Part shown: piece after piece, positions 50,372-58,035 of the stretch
Numbering within the stretch: the first letter of the stretch is position 1
Layout of the letters: the number at the start of each line of letters is the position of its first letter
Source: Roseateles sp. YR242
GTDB lineage: Bacteria; Pseudomonadota; Gammaproteobacteria; Burkholderiales; Burkholderiaceae_C
Assembly (NCBI RefSeq): GCF_900109745.1
Contig: NZ_FOAV01000002.1
Location: 1-64,000 of the forward strand
Length of the DNA stretch: 64,000 nt
Direction: 5' to 3'
The notes under the pieces: generated by a model
The model's database searches: none
Told to the model about the DNA's origin: nothing
What the model saw: the letters and a program-made list of their open reading frames with translations, nothing else
Position numbers and translations under genes: made by a program

Positions 50372-50593
50372 ATGGGATCTTCTATTGGCAACGCCACCGG
50401 CGGCATGAGTTCGGTGGCAACAGCCATCCAGCAACAGGAATTGGACATGACCTCGGCCGAAACGACCATGGCCAACACCCAGATTCAGAAGGACAAGATG
50501 AGGCAACAGGTCCAGAACAACAGGACGAACTTCCTGGTGGAACAAAGCCAATACAACGCCAAGGTCGGCGACAAGATCAATCTGAGCCACTGA
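50372..50593 (+). CDS. 73-residue helical protein at the head of the type III secretion operon
   Basis: 73 residues, no signal peptide, Cys, Pro or Trp. It starts MGSSIGNATGGMSS and continues as a long polar helix rich in Gln, Met and Asn (AIQQQELDMTSAETTMANTQ, QKDKMRQQVQNN). The ATG at 50372 has AAGGAG at ideal spacing. Size, composition and position (first gene before the sctI-sctJ genes) recall a needle or pilus subunit, or a small secreted partner. The PxxP turn and C-terminal motifs of YscF/MxiH needles are absent, so SctF is not assigned. It is followed 88 bp later by another small gene. Confidence 0.65.
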   Translation: MGSSIGNATGGMSSVATAIQQQELDMTSAETTMANTQIQKDKMRQQVQNNRTNFLVEQSQYNAKVGDKINLSH

Positions 50594-50681
50594 TAGTTCG
50601 ATGGGACCCTTTAGGGGAGTTGTGCAGAGCTTCCTCAGGTCCCGCTCTCTTTCCCTACTTCATTTCAAACGGAGATTTTTT

Positions 50682-50897
50682 ATGTCTTCAGGTATCAATC
50701 CATCGGTTGCGGCTCATCGCGAACAAGATGCTTATCGTCAAGGCGTCCAGGACGGCCGCATGGGCGGCATGCAAGGCCTCATGGGCCTGATGCGCATGTT
50801 CGGCGGCATGAGCGGCATGGGCGGCGCCATGGCCTTCGGCATGATGAGCAACATGATGAGCTCCCAAGGCTGCGGCTTTGGCCACCGCCGCTGGTAA
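50682..50897 (+). CDS. 71-residue Met/Gly-rich protein in the type III secretion operon
   Basis: 71 residues. An N-terminal SSGINPSVAAHREQDAYRQG is followed by an unusual Met/Gly run (GRMGGMQGLMGLMRMFGGMS, then MGGAMAFGMMSNMMSSQG) ending CGFGHRRW. Sixteen or so Met residues in 71 is extreme. GGAG lies 8-10 bases before the ATG. I know no family for it. The Met/Gly stretch could be a membrane-inserting helix or a chaperone-type groove as in SRP54 M domains. A stem-loop directly follows, which would allow this gene and the previous one to be transcribed more than the downstream secretion genes. Confidence 0.6.
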   Translation: MSSGINPSVAAHREQDAYRQGVQDGRMGGMQGLMGLMRMFGGMSGMGGAMAFGMMSNMMSSQGCGFGHRRW

Positions 50898-50904
50898 ACC
50901 CCGC

Positions 50905-50938
50905 AAGCGGGAGCCCGGTGTCCCCGGTCTGCTCCCGC
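50905..50938 (+). terminator. stem-loop between the small genes and the rest of the T3SS operon
   Basis: AGCGGGAGC / GCTCCCGCT form a perfect 9-bp stem around a 16-base loop that itself contains CCGG twice, 7 bases after the stop of the 71-residue gene. No T tract follows. It probably acts as an attenuator or as 3' protection for the upstream small mRNAs. Confidence 0.6.
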
Positions 50939-50969
50939 TCCAAATTCCCAACTCCCTGAGGGAATCAGC

Positions 50970-51560
50970 ATGAACACGACTGAACTCCAGCATGAACTGG
51001 CTTCCACCGAAGACGACCCAGGCTCATCCTCGAACGATCCCAACCATCCGGACGCGCTGAAACGCCAGTGCATCGCCGGGTTCATGGATCGCCATCCGGA
51101 AGCGTTTCCCCCTCCAGAGGCTGCCGTCACCTGGCTCGAATTCGTCGAGCAGCGCTGTGTACCCCAGGGACGTGACCAGCTCACCCTGGACATGGCCATC
51201 GGCCGCCTGATCCAGGTCATGCGCTCCGCGCAGGACGGCATCCCGGACCGCGCGGACCTGTCCGAATTCCTGCGCAAGGCCGAAGAGCAGGGCGGCGAGC
51301 GCTTCGAGCCTGACGCCGCCGTGCAGCGCCTCGCCTCCCCCGATGCGGCCGAGGAAGATGTGCAGGTCATGGCGCGGGCCATGTCGATGTACAAGACCTG
51401 CCTGGCCGAAGGCGTGGCCCAGGGCGACGAGATCACGAACGCCATCCATGCCGGCTTCGACCATGTGCCGGCCACCAGCCCCTTCATGCGCAGTCTGATC
51501 GAGACCGCCAAGGAGGTCACCCTGATCGACGTGCGCTACGCGTTGGGATTGGCATCATGA
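50970..51560 (+). CDS. type III secretion-associated protein of unknown function (HrpB1 position)
   Basis: 196-residue acidic soluble protein. Residues 1-30 are polar and Asp/Ser-rich. The remainder is mostly helical (WLEFVEQRCVPQ, LTLDMAIGRLIQVMRSAQ, AEEDVQVMARAMSMYKTCLAEG). It starts 31 bp after the stem-loop, with GAGGGAATC-type upstream sequence, and its stop overlaps the sctI ATG (ATGA). In Hrp2 clusters hrpB1 precedes hrpB2(sctI)-hrcJ-hrpB4, so this gene occupies the hrpB1 position. I see no clear sequence likeness to HrpB1. A chaperone or cytoplasmic accessory role is a reasonable guess only. Confidence 0.7.
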   Translation: MNTTELQHELASTEDDPGSSSNDPNHPDALKRQCIAGFMDRHPEAFPPPEAAVTWLEFVEQRCVPQGRDQLTLDMAIGRLIQVMRSAQDGIPDRADLSEFLRKAEEQGGERFEPDAAVQRLASPDAAEEDVQVMARAMSMYKTCLAEGVAQGDEITNAIHAGFDHVPATSPFMRSLIETAKEVTLIDVRYALGLAS

Positions 51561-51865
51561 ACCCGCTCGACCTGCCTGCCCGCGTGGTCCTTCCGGCCAG
51601 CGCCTCCGCCACCAGTCGGCCGGCTTCGTCGCAAGGCCGGGCATTCACCGATGCGCTGAAAGATGTGGCCGGCATTGCGCGAGACATTGCGACCGAACGC
51701 GTAGGCCTGGCCAGCCAGATGCGCCGCATCGTTGCAAGCGGAGACAACCGCCAGATGCCGCAGGTCTACAGCCGCATCCTGGACGCCAATGCGCGGCAGG
51801 ATGTGCTGGCCACCGTTCTCACCAAGACGACGACCGGCATCGACCAGATCGTCAAGATGCAGTGA
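51557..51865 (+). CDS. sctI: type III secretion inner rod protein (SctI/HrpB2-like)
   Basis: 102 residues. The N-terminal half is Ala/Ser/Pro-rich, and the C-terminal half is helical, finishing QDVLATVLTKTTTGIDQIVKMQ, the pattern of inner rod subunits (YscI, PrgJ, HrpB2). The C-terminal helix polymerises with the needle and anchors it in the basal body. Size and position immediately before sctJ agree. The ATG at 51557 overlaps the previous stop (ATGA). Confidence 0.85.
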   Translation: MNPLDLPARVVLPASASATSRPASSQGRAFTDALKDVAGIARDIATERVGLASQMRRIVASGDNRQMPQVYSRILDANARQDVLATVLTKTTTGIDQIVKMQ

Positions 51866-51872
51866 GCTTGCC

Positions 51873-52715
51873 GTGAAACCCCTGATCAACCGATGGCTGG
51901 CGGTGGCTGCGGCAACCGTGGTGCTGACCGCCTGCGACGCTCGTGTCGAGCTCTATGGCGGCCTGCCCGAACGCGATGCCAACGACATCACCGCCGCGCT
52001 GACGGACCAGGGGATCGACGCCCAGAAAGAGTCTCTGGGCAAGCAGCTCTTCGCCGTGCGGGTGCCCAAGAGCGATTTCAGCCGCTCGGTGGCGCTGCTG
52101 CAGGCGGAAGGGCTGCCCCGTCACTCGTTCACCCGTATGGGCGACATCTTCAAGAAAGACGGGATGATCTCCACGCCCACCGAGGAGCGCGCCCGCTTCC
52201 TGCATGCCTTGTCCCAGGAGCTGGAGAGCACGCTCTCGGGCATCGACGGCGTGGTCCAGGCGCGTGTGCACCCGGTGTTGCCCGAGCGTGTGGTGCCCGG
52301 TGAGCCCGTGCTGCCAAGCTCCTGCTCCGTGCTGATCAAGCACGTGCCGGGTTGGGATACCGCCGCTTACGAACCACGGATCCGCAAGCTGGTGCTGGCC
52401 AGCATCCCCGGCCTCGCAGAAGCGCCGGAGAAGGTGGCAGTGGTGTTTGTGCCGTCCGAGGGACTCGCCGTGCGCGACCAGGCCCTGGCCTATCGCGCTC
52501 ACTCCGCTGCCAATGGCAAGCCCCCCCCTGCGGCACTGGGTCCGACGGCCCTCGCTGCAGCCCCTGGGGCTGTCACACCAGCTACCAGCGGTGCCTGGCA
52601 GGCGTGGGTGATCGGCATTACGGCCATGCTCATCGGTATCGGCGGCCCTTCTGCCTGGTTATGGTGGCACAAACGCAGGGCGCCGGCGGCGCCTCCGCCC
52701 CGCCGGGAGCGCTGA
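51873..52715 (+). CDS. sctJ: type III secretion inner membrane ring lipoprotein SctJ
   Basis: 280-residue YscJ/HrcJ/PrgK protein. A signal peptide with lipobox ends VVLTAC (near residue 17), followed directly by DARVELYGGLPERDANDITAAL, the hallmark of the family. The ring-building motif domains continue through GVVQARVHPVLPE and SCSVLIKHV to residue ~205. A C-terminal membrane helix (WVIGITAMLIGIGGPSAWLWW) and a basic tail end the protein. The start is GTG at 51873, 7 bp after sctI. It forms the inner ring of the secretion basal body with SctD. Confidence 0.95.
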   Translation: MKPLINRWLAVAAATVVLTACDARVELYGGLPERDANDITAALTDQGIDAQKESLGKQLFAVRVPKSDFSRSVALLQAEGLPRHSFTRMGDIFKKDGMISTPTEERARFLHALSQELESTLSGIDGVVQARVHPVLPERVVPGEPVLPSSCSVLIKHVPGWDTAAYEPRIRKLVLASIPGLAEAPEKVAVVFVPSEGLAVRDQALAYRAHSAANGKPPPAALGPTALAAAPGAVTPATSGAWQAWVIGITAMLIGIGGPSAWLWWHKRRAPAAPPPRRER

Positions 52716-52716
52716 C

Positions 52717-53433
52717 ATGCCCGCCCTGCCACGCGCCACGGATGATGCTGGCCCAGCCGCCTGGTGGTCGCTGTGGCATGAGCCCTGGCTCGAGGCGCAT
52801 CCGGGCTGGTGGCGGGGCTCCGACGGTCTGTCCCACACGCTGCTGGCACGTTTCCAGCACCCAGGGCCCGGCTGCCGCCTGGCCTACCGCACGTTCTGCC
52901 AATACTTTGGCATCGACACCGGCCTGGCTTCGCCGCGCCCGTTTCCGCTGGCGGCGGTCAACGACTTGCCGGCCCTGCCGCTGAGCCGCCAGGAACTGGT
53001 GGCGGCGGCCACGGCGCTGGGCCGCGTCGGTTACGCCAGCCATTGCCTGACCTCCTCCCGCCACGGGTTGGCGCGGCTGTTCTCGCAGGGCCATCAGGAT
53101 GCCGGTGACGCGGATGCCTGGCGGGACGCGCTGCGTCAGGCCCGTGCCCGGCCCTTGGCGATGACCACCGGCCACGAGCCCCCGCCCGACGCCAGTGCCG
53201 CACAGTTGCAGCGCTGGGCACTGCCCTTGATGGCCCGCCTGATCGAGGACGCCGTGCCGGGTGCCTGGGCGCGCCTGCGGCTGCGTTTCGACCCCCAATG
53301 TTTTGCGCTGGAGCCCTTGGCGCCAGCCCCCTACCCCGTGGCGCTGCAGCGCCAGGCATGGCGCATCTGGCGCGCTGCCGCTCTCAACGACCTGTCGGAC
53401 TACTCCCATGAAATCCCTCCTTCCGCCTCTTGA
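52717..53433 (+). CDS. sctK: type III secretion sorting platform protein, SctK-like (HrpB4/YscK)
   Basis: 238 residues, soluble, Trp- and Leu-rich at the start (AAWWSLWHEPWLEAHPGWW). Later segments are LSRQELVAAATALGRVGYASH and the C-terminal VALQRQAWRIWRAAALNDL. Sequence likeness to SctK is weak, as is normal for this fast-evolving family, and the call rests largely on position right after sctJ. SctK links the cytosolic sorting platform to SctD. The ATG is 1 base after the sctJ stop, and the gene's end overlaps the acetyltransferase start by 26 bp. Confidence 0.65.
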   Translation: MPALPRATDDAGPAAWWSLWHEPWLEAHPGWWRGSDGLSHTLLARFQHPGPGCRLAYRTFCQYFGIDTGLASPRPFPLAAVNDLPALPLSRQELVAAATALGRVGYASHCLTSSRHGLARLFSQGHQDAGDADAWRDALRQARARPLAMTTGHEPPPDASAAQLQRWALPLMARLIEDAVPGAWARLRLRFDPQCFALEPLAPAPYPVALQRQAWRIWRAAALNDLSDYSHEIPPSAS

Positions 53434-54154
53434 CTGGCGCCCGGCCCGCTCAGAAGACCTGCCGGCCATGACCCGCATCTACAACGAATCGGTACAGGGT
53501 GGGGGCCACAGCCCGATGCTGGGCGACGCCACCCCCTATGGCCTGAGCCTGCAACTCAAGGAGGGCCGCGAGAACGGCTGGCCGATGTGGGTGCTGGCCT
53601 CGGGTTCCGACATCATCGGCTGGGCCTACTTGCGTCGTATCGTCTGGGGTGGCGCCGCCTGCAATGCGGTGGCCGACCTGTGGATCTACGTCGCCCGCGC
53701 CTGGCATGGCAGCGGCGTGGCCATGCTGATGGCGCGTCACGTTCATCCGCAGATCCTGCGGCATGGCTTCGACACCCTGACCTGCTGGATCCTCGGCGGC
53801 AACCGCCGCAGCCTCTCCCTGGTGCGGGGCTGCCGGCTCAAACGCTGGGCCGTTCTCCCCGACGTCGTCCGGTATGGCGATCGGACCAATGACCTCGAGA
53901 TCTGGGGCGTCCGGGCGGACGACCCTCAGTGGCAGGACTACATGATACGAATGGACGCCCGATACCGGCGGCTCGAGCAACGGGCCCGGCTGGCGGGCGC
54001 GCCGGTCTTTGAACCGTCCAGGACCATCCCCGACGATGAGCGGGTGGACCTTGCCCACACACTGGCAGACGACTCCGCGGATGCTGTTGGCGCGTCGGCC
54101 GACGCCACTGCCGCCCCGGCCGACGCCGTCGCCGAGGCCCTGCAGACGGCCTGA
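53408..54154 (+). CDS. GNAT-family N-acetyltransferase embedded in the T3SS operon
   Basis: 248-residue protein. Residues ~8-170 form a GNAT domain: DWRPARSEDLPAMTRIYNES (strand 1/helix 1), LWIYVARAWHGSGVAMLMARHV (acetyl-CoA pyrophosphate loop, R-x-x-G-S-G-x-A type) and a later LTCWILGGNRRSLSLVRGCR typical of phosphinothricin-type GNATs. A further ~75 residues follow, ending Ala/Asp-rich. The ATG at 53408 lies inside the last codons of sctK, so translation is coupled, and sctT follows 19 bp later. In Ysc and Hrp clusters this place belongs to sctL, the ATPase stator. The substrate is unknown: a modified T3SS component, effector or host-like target are all conceivable. Confidence 0.85.
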   Translation: MKSLLPPLDWRPARSEDLPAMTRIYNESVQGGGHSPMLGDATPYGLSLQLKEGRENGWPMWVLASGSDIIGWAYLRRIVWGGAACNAVADLWIYVARAWHGSGVAMLMARHVHPQILRHGFDTLTCWILGGNRRSLSLVRGCRLKRWAVLPDVVRYGDRTNDLEIWGVRADDPQWQDYMIRMDARYRRLEQRARLAGAPVFEPSRTIPDDERVDLAHTLADDSADAVGASADATAAPADAVAEALQTA

Positions 54155-54173
54155 CCCCGTCCTGGTGACCACC

Positions 54174-54962
54174 ATGCTGCAAATGCCCGACGCCTTGCTG
54201 ATGCTTCAAGCCATCATCCTCGGCATGGGCCGCACGCTGGGCATGGTGCTGTTCCTCCCCTTCCTCTCCCGCCAGAACACCAGCATCATGATCCGCGGCG
54301 CGGTGTCGCTGGGGCTGAGCCTGCCGGTGGCCTTCGGCCTGTGGCCCCTCCTGGTCAAGGCGCCGCTCTCGATGCCGATGGTCATGATGCTGGCCATGAA
54401 AGAGGTCATGCTGGGCGCTCTACTGGGCATGCTGGCCGCACTGCCCTTCTGGGCCATTCGCGGCATGGGTACCCTGATCGACAACCAGCGGGGCGCCAAC
54501 GCCGCCCAGCAGGTGAATCCGTCGTTGCAGGCCGACGCCACACTGATCGGTGAACTGGCCGAACGCGGCCTGGTGGCGCTGCTGGTGCAATGGGGCATGC
54601 TGCAGACCGTGTTCATGGTGCTCACGGAAAGCCTGGACCCCTGGCCGGTGCTCGCGCTGCTGCCTGACCTTTCCACCCACCGACACGAGATCCTGAGCGC
54701 GCTCGCGAACCTGGTCACCCAGGCCCTGGTGCTGGCCGGGCCGGTGCTGCTGGCACTGCTGCTGGTGGAATTGGGGCTCGCCATTGCAAGCACCGCCGTA
54801 CAGGGCTTTGACGTGTATGCCTCCGGCCTGGCGGTCAAGACCTTGCTGGCCCTTTTTGTCCTGCTGCTGGTCAGTCCGGCGGTGCTTGAACACCAGGGTG
54901 AAACCGCGATTCGGTGGTGGCGCGAAGGCCTGCCGGCGGTGCTGGGGTTGAGACCCACGTGA
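54174..54962 (+). CDS. sctT: type III secretion export apparatus protein SctT
   Basis: 262-residue inner-membrane protein of the SpaR/YscT/FliR family with about six hydrophobic segments. Family stretches are LGMGRTLGMVLFLPFLSRQN, FWAIRGMGTLIDNQRGANAAQQVNP (the conserved loop before the pore helix) and LGLAIASTAVQGFDVYASGLAVK. With SctR and SctS it forms the export gate. The ATG at 54174 is chosen; GTG 54165 is an alternative. sctU follows 9 bp downstream. Confidence 0.95.
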   Translation: MLQMPDALLMLQAIILGMGRTLGMVLFLPFLSRQNTSIMIRGAVSLGLSLPVAFGLWPLLVKAPLSMPMVMMLAMKEVMLGALLGMLAALPFWAIRGMGTLIDNQRGANAAQQVNPSLQADATLIGELAERGLVALLVQWGMLQTVFMVLTESLDPWPVLALLPDLSTHRHEILSALANLVTQALVLAGPVLLALLLVELGLAIASTAVQGFDVYASGLAVKTLLALFVLLLVSPAVLEHQGETAIRWWREGLPAVLGLRPT

Positions 54963-54971
54963 GCAGGCACC

Positions 54972-56123
54972 GTGAGCGAAAAGACCCTCCCACCCACCCC
55001 CAGCCGCCTGAAGCAAGCGGCGGAGGAAGGCAACCTCGGTGTCAGCCAGGACGCGGTGCGCATCGTCAAGCTGCTGGTGATGGCCGAGTTCGCATTCGCG
55101 ATCGAACCCTACTGGCGTCGCATGCTCGCCGAGATGGTGGACGTCGCATTGCGGTCGATCTCCCAGCAAGGGTCGGTCCCCCTCACCGGCATGAAGGAGA
55201 CCACGCTGCCGGTGCTGCTCAGCGTGCTGCTGCTGGTGGTGACGCCCATGCTGCTGGCCTTCATGGCCACGCTGGCGCAGACCAAGTTCAACATCGCGCC
55301 CAAGGCACTGTCCAAAGGGGTCGATAAGCTGAACCCCGGCAACAACATGAAGCAACTGGTGTCGCCGCAAAAGCTGCTGATGCCGTTGCTGGGGCCCATC
55401 AAAGGCGGGCTGCTGCTGTGGGTGATCTACCTCGAAATACGTGATCGACTTCCGCTCGTGGGGCAGGCCTACCGCGTCACGCCGATGCAGGGGTGGATGC
55501 TGACCATGGAACTGCTGCACAGCCTGATGCGACAGTGCGTGGTGGTGCTCCTCATACTGCTGATCACCGACATCCTGCTGCAGCGCTACCTGGTCTGGCG
55601 CCAGTTGCGCATGGATATCAGCGAAGTGAAGCGGGACTACAAGCAAAACGAAGGCGACCCCATGCTCAAGGGCACCCGCAAGCAGGTGTCCAAGGAAATG
55701 GTCATGGGGGACGGGCCGGCGATGTCCGGCAAACAAAAACCCAGCGCGGTGGTGGTCAACCCCGAGCACATCGCGGTGGCCCTGCTCTACGAACCGGACG
55801 GCATGGACATGCCCATCATGCTGGCAGCCGAAAGCGACGAAGAGGCCATGGCCCTGCGGCGGTTTGCGCGTGAGCAGGGCGTGCCCGTCATCAAATATGT
55901 CCCGCTGGCCCGCCATCTTCTGGCCAGTGGCAAGCCGGGCGAAGCCGTGCCCGATCACACCATCCGTGCCGTGGCGCTGCTGTTCAAGGTGATAGAAGAA
56001 TACGAACGCCTGGCGCCGGACCTGCTGCACCCCGAGCTGGGCTCACTGGCCGACGACATGGACATGGAACTCGCAGAGGTGGATGAGGAACTGGGCGAGG
56101 CGATGTTCGAGACGCCCACTTGA
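54972..56123 (+). CDS. sctU: type III secretion export switch protein SctU
   Basis: 383-residue YscU/HrcU/FlhB-family protein. Four membrane helices lie between residues ~30 and 220, with the N-terminal SEKTLPPTPSRLKQAAEEGN typical. The cytosolic part has SEVKRDYKQNEGDPMLKGTRKQ. The autocleavage site is Asn263-Pro264-Glu265-His266 (NPEH), where most members have NPTH; Asn and His, which act in the cleavage, are kept. An acidic tail (DDMDMELAEVDEELGEAMFE) extends the C-terminus. The start is GTG at 54972. Last gene of the rightward operon and convergent with sctO 36 bp away. Confidence 0.95.
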   Translation: MSEKTLPPTPSRLKQAAEEGNLGVSQDAVRIVKLLVMAEFAFAIEPYWRRMLAEMVDVALRSISQQGSVPLTGMKETTLPVLLSVLLLVVTPMLLAFMATLAQTKFNIAPKALSKGVDKLNPGNNMKQLVSPQKLLMPLLGPIKGGLLLWVIYLEIRDRLPLVGQAYRVTPMQGWMLTMELLHSLMRQCVVVLLILLITDILLQRYLVWRQLRMDISEVKRDYKQNEGDPMLKGTRKQVSKEMVMGDGPAMSGKQKPSAVVVNPEHIAVALLYEPDGMDMPIMLAAESDEEAMALRRFAREQGVPVIKYVPLARHLLASGKPGEAVPDHTIRAVALLFKVIEEYERLAPDLLHPELGSLADDMDMELAEVDEELGEAMFETPT

Positions 56124-56159
56124 GACCTTTCGGACCGCGCCACACAACTTCCTGACGCT

Positions 56160-56672
56160 TCAAGCCTCTTCCTGGATCTGCTCGATCATCATGTCGAATT
56201 TCTCATGCCGCCTGGCGAGGCGCCGTTGCTCGAGTTGCGCACGCTCGAGCAACTGCTCTGCCGACGCCAGTGCACGCTGGCTGGCCACCACCGCCTTCCG
56301 GCGAGGAGGAATGCTGTCGAGCAGCTGCTGGTCGGCCTCGCGCCAGCGTCTCAAGGCCGCCCCCCCTTCCGTCGAGGCTTGGCGTTCCTGCAACAGACGT
56401 TGCCGTTCATCGGCCACAAAGGCCACCTGATCGTCGAGCGCCTGGCGGGCGTCGTCCAAGGCCCGCGCCGCGACGGACCAGGCATGGCGGGCTCGCGCCA
56501 GTGCGGCCTCGGCCAGGCGTGCCTTGCGCGCGGACAGTGTTTCCAGGGAGCGCAGGGGTGGCAGCCGACCGTCAGGCACGGGATCCGGGACGATCTCATG
56601 TGGCCAGCGCGAGGGGCGCTCGCCCATAGGCGGCGCCCCATCTTCGCCTGCCATGCTGCCGAAGCCGGTCAT
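56160..56672 (-). CDS. sctO: type III secretion central stalk protein SctO-like (YscO/HrpB7/FliJ)
   Basis: 170 residues. After a polar Pro-rich start, residues ~50-165 form one long antiparallel coiled coil (SARKARLAEAALARARHAWS, LLQERQASTEGGAALRRWRE, LLERAQLEQRRLARRHEKFD), as in FliJ and YscO. The stalk sits inside the SctN hexamer and couples it to SctV. Sequence is poorly conserved in this family, so the call relies on the coiled coil and position directly after sctN. I chose ATG 56672, 7 bases past the sctN stop; ATG 56690 would overlap it. Confidence 0.8.
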   Translation of the reverse strand: MTGFGSMAGEDGAPPMGERPSRWPHEIVPDPVPDGRLPPLRSLETLSARKARLAEAALARARHAWSVAARALDDARQALDDQVAFVADERQRLLQERQASTEGGAALRRWREADQQLLDSIPPRRKAVVASQRALASAEQLLERAQLEQRRLARRHEKFDMMIEQIQEEA

Positions 56673-56679
56673 GAGGCAC

Positions 56680-58035
56680 TCACGCGGCAATGCCCGCCAG
56701 GGCCATCATGCGAGCAATGCTCTCGTCCATCGGTGCGGGGGTTCGGGTGTCCTGACGGAGGAAGTCGACCACCTTGGGGTAGTCCGCCACGATGCGATCA
56801 GTCTCCGGGTCCTGCCCGGCCCTGTACTCGCCCAGCCGGACCATCAGTTCCATGTCCCGATAGCCGGACAGCACCTGGCGCAGACGCGTGGCGGCCCGGC
56901 TGTGCTCGCGTGGCACGATGTTGCTCATCACGCGGCTCAGGCTGGCCAGCACATCCACGGCCGGGTATTGGCCCTGTTCCGCCAGCTTGCGGGACAGGAC
57001 AATATGGCCGTCCAGCAGCGACACCGCCTCTTCGGAGATTGGATCGGACCGCAGCTCGCCTTCCAGCAGCACGGTGTAGAGGGCGGTGATCGAGCCGCCG
57101 GCAGCATTGCCGGCCCGTTCAATGAGACGGGGCAGCATCGCGTAGACCGAGGGCGGGTAACCCGCCCGGGCCGGCGCTTCGCCGGCAGACAGGCCGATCT
57201 CCCGCTGCGCACGCGCCAGCCGGGTGAGCGAGTCGATCATCAGCAACACGTTGAAGCCCTGGTCCCGCAGGCCTTCCGCGATCGCGGTGGCAGTGAACGC
57301 TGCACGCACCCGCTCGATGGAGGTGCGGTCCGAGGTGGCACAGACCATGACCGTACGGGCCATCAAGTCGGGCGGAAATTCGTGTTCGGTGAATTCGCGG
57401 ACCTCGCGCCCCCGTTCGCCGATCAGCCCCACCACCACGATGTCGGCCGGGCTGCCCCGGCCCACGGCGGCCATCAGCGTGGTCTTCCCACAACCCGGGC
57501 CGGCGAACAGGCCGACCCGTTGGCCCTGGCCCATGGTGGCGAGGGCGTCCAGGCTGCGCACGCCTGTCGGGAAGCGGTCCTTGATGCGCCAGCGTTCCAC
57601 TGGAGGCGGCGCGTCGGCATTGACCTTGCGCAGCGTCACCCCGTCCTGGCCGGGCAGGAGCGCCGGTTTACCGTCCAGCGGCAGGCCGAACCCATCCAGA
57701 ATGCGGCCCTGCAGGGCGGCCCCCACCGCCACATGATGCGAGGTCCGCAAGGGCCGCACCAGGCAGCCGGCGGAAATGCCGTCCAGCGGCGCCAGGGAGG
57801 ACAGCAGGACCTGAGTCCCCTGGAAACCCACGACCTCGCACCGCCAGATCTTGCCCGGCTGGTCCGGGTCGAAGACTTCGCAGAGCTCGCCCACGCTGGT
57901 GCCCGGCACTCGCGCCTCGATCAGCATGCCGGTCACCCGATGAACCTTGCCGAAGCTGCGGGTCACCGGCACCTGCGCCATGGCGGAGCGCCACGCGCCC
58001 ACCTGACGGTGGATCGGCCGCGCAAGCTTCACCAT
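56680..58035 (-). CDS. sctN: type III secretion ATPase SctN
   Basis: 451-residue hexameric ATPase that unfolds and releases export substrates at the base of the apparatus. Walker A is GPGCGKTT (residues 179-186), and Walker B is in FNVLLMIDSLTRLARAQRE. The family signatures GRILDGFGLPLDG, GERGREVREFTEHEF and PSVYAMLPRLIERAGN are intact. The length matches YscN/HrcN. The ATG at 58035 overlaps the end of sctD by 7 bp, and sctO follows, the usual order sctN-sctO. Confidence 0.96.
   Translation of the reverse strand: MVKLARPIHRQVGAWRSAMAQVPVTRSFGKVHRVTGMLIEARVPGTSVGELCEVFDPDQPGKIWRCEVVGFQGTQVLLSSLAPLDGISAGCLVRPLRTSHHVAVGAALQGRILDGFGLPLDGKPALLPGQDGVTLRKVNADAPPPVERWRIKDRFPTGVRSLDALATMGQGQRVGLFAGPGCGKTTLMAAVGRGSPADIVVVGLIGERGREVREFTEHEFPPDLMARTVMVCATSDRTSIERVRAAFTATAIAEGLRDQGFNVLLMIDSLTRLARAQREIGLSAGEAPARAGYPPSVYAMLPRLIERAGNAAGGSITALYTVLLEGELRSDPISEEAVSLLDGHIVLSRKLAEQGQYPAVDVLASLSRVMSNIVPREHSRAATRLRQVLSGYRDMELMVRLGEYRAGQDPETDRIVADYPKVVDFLRQDTRTPAPMDESIARMMALAGIAA

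Noticed and set aside
50372-50593. Calling the 73-residue protein the needle subunit SctF
   Set aside because: The helix-turn-helix Pro motif and C-terminal residues of known needles are missing. Only size and place agree, so the gene is left unnamed.
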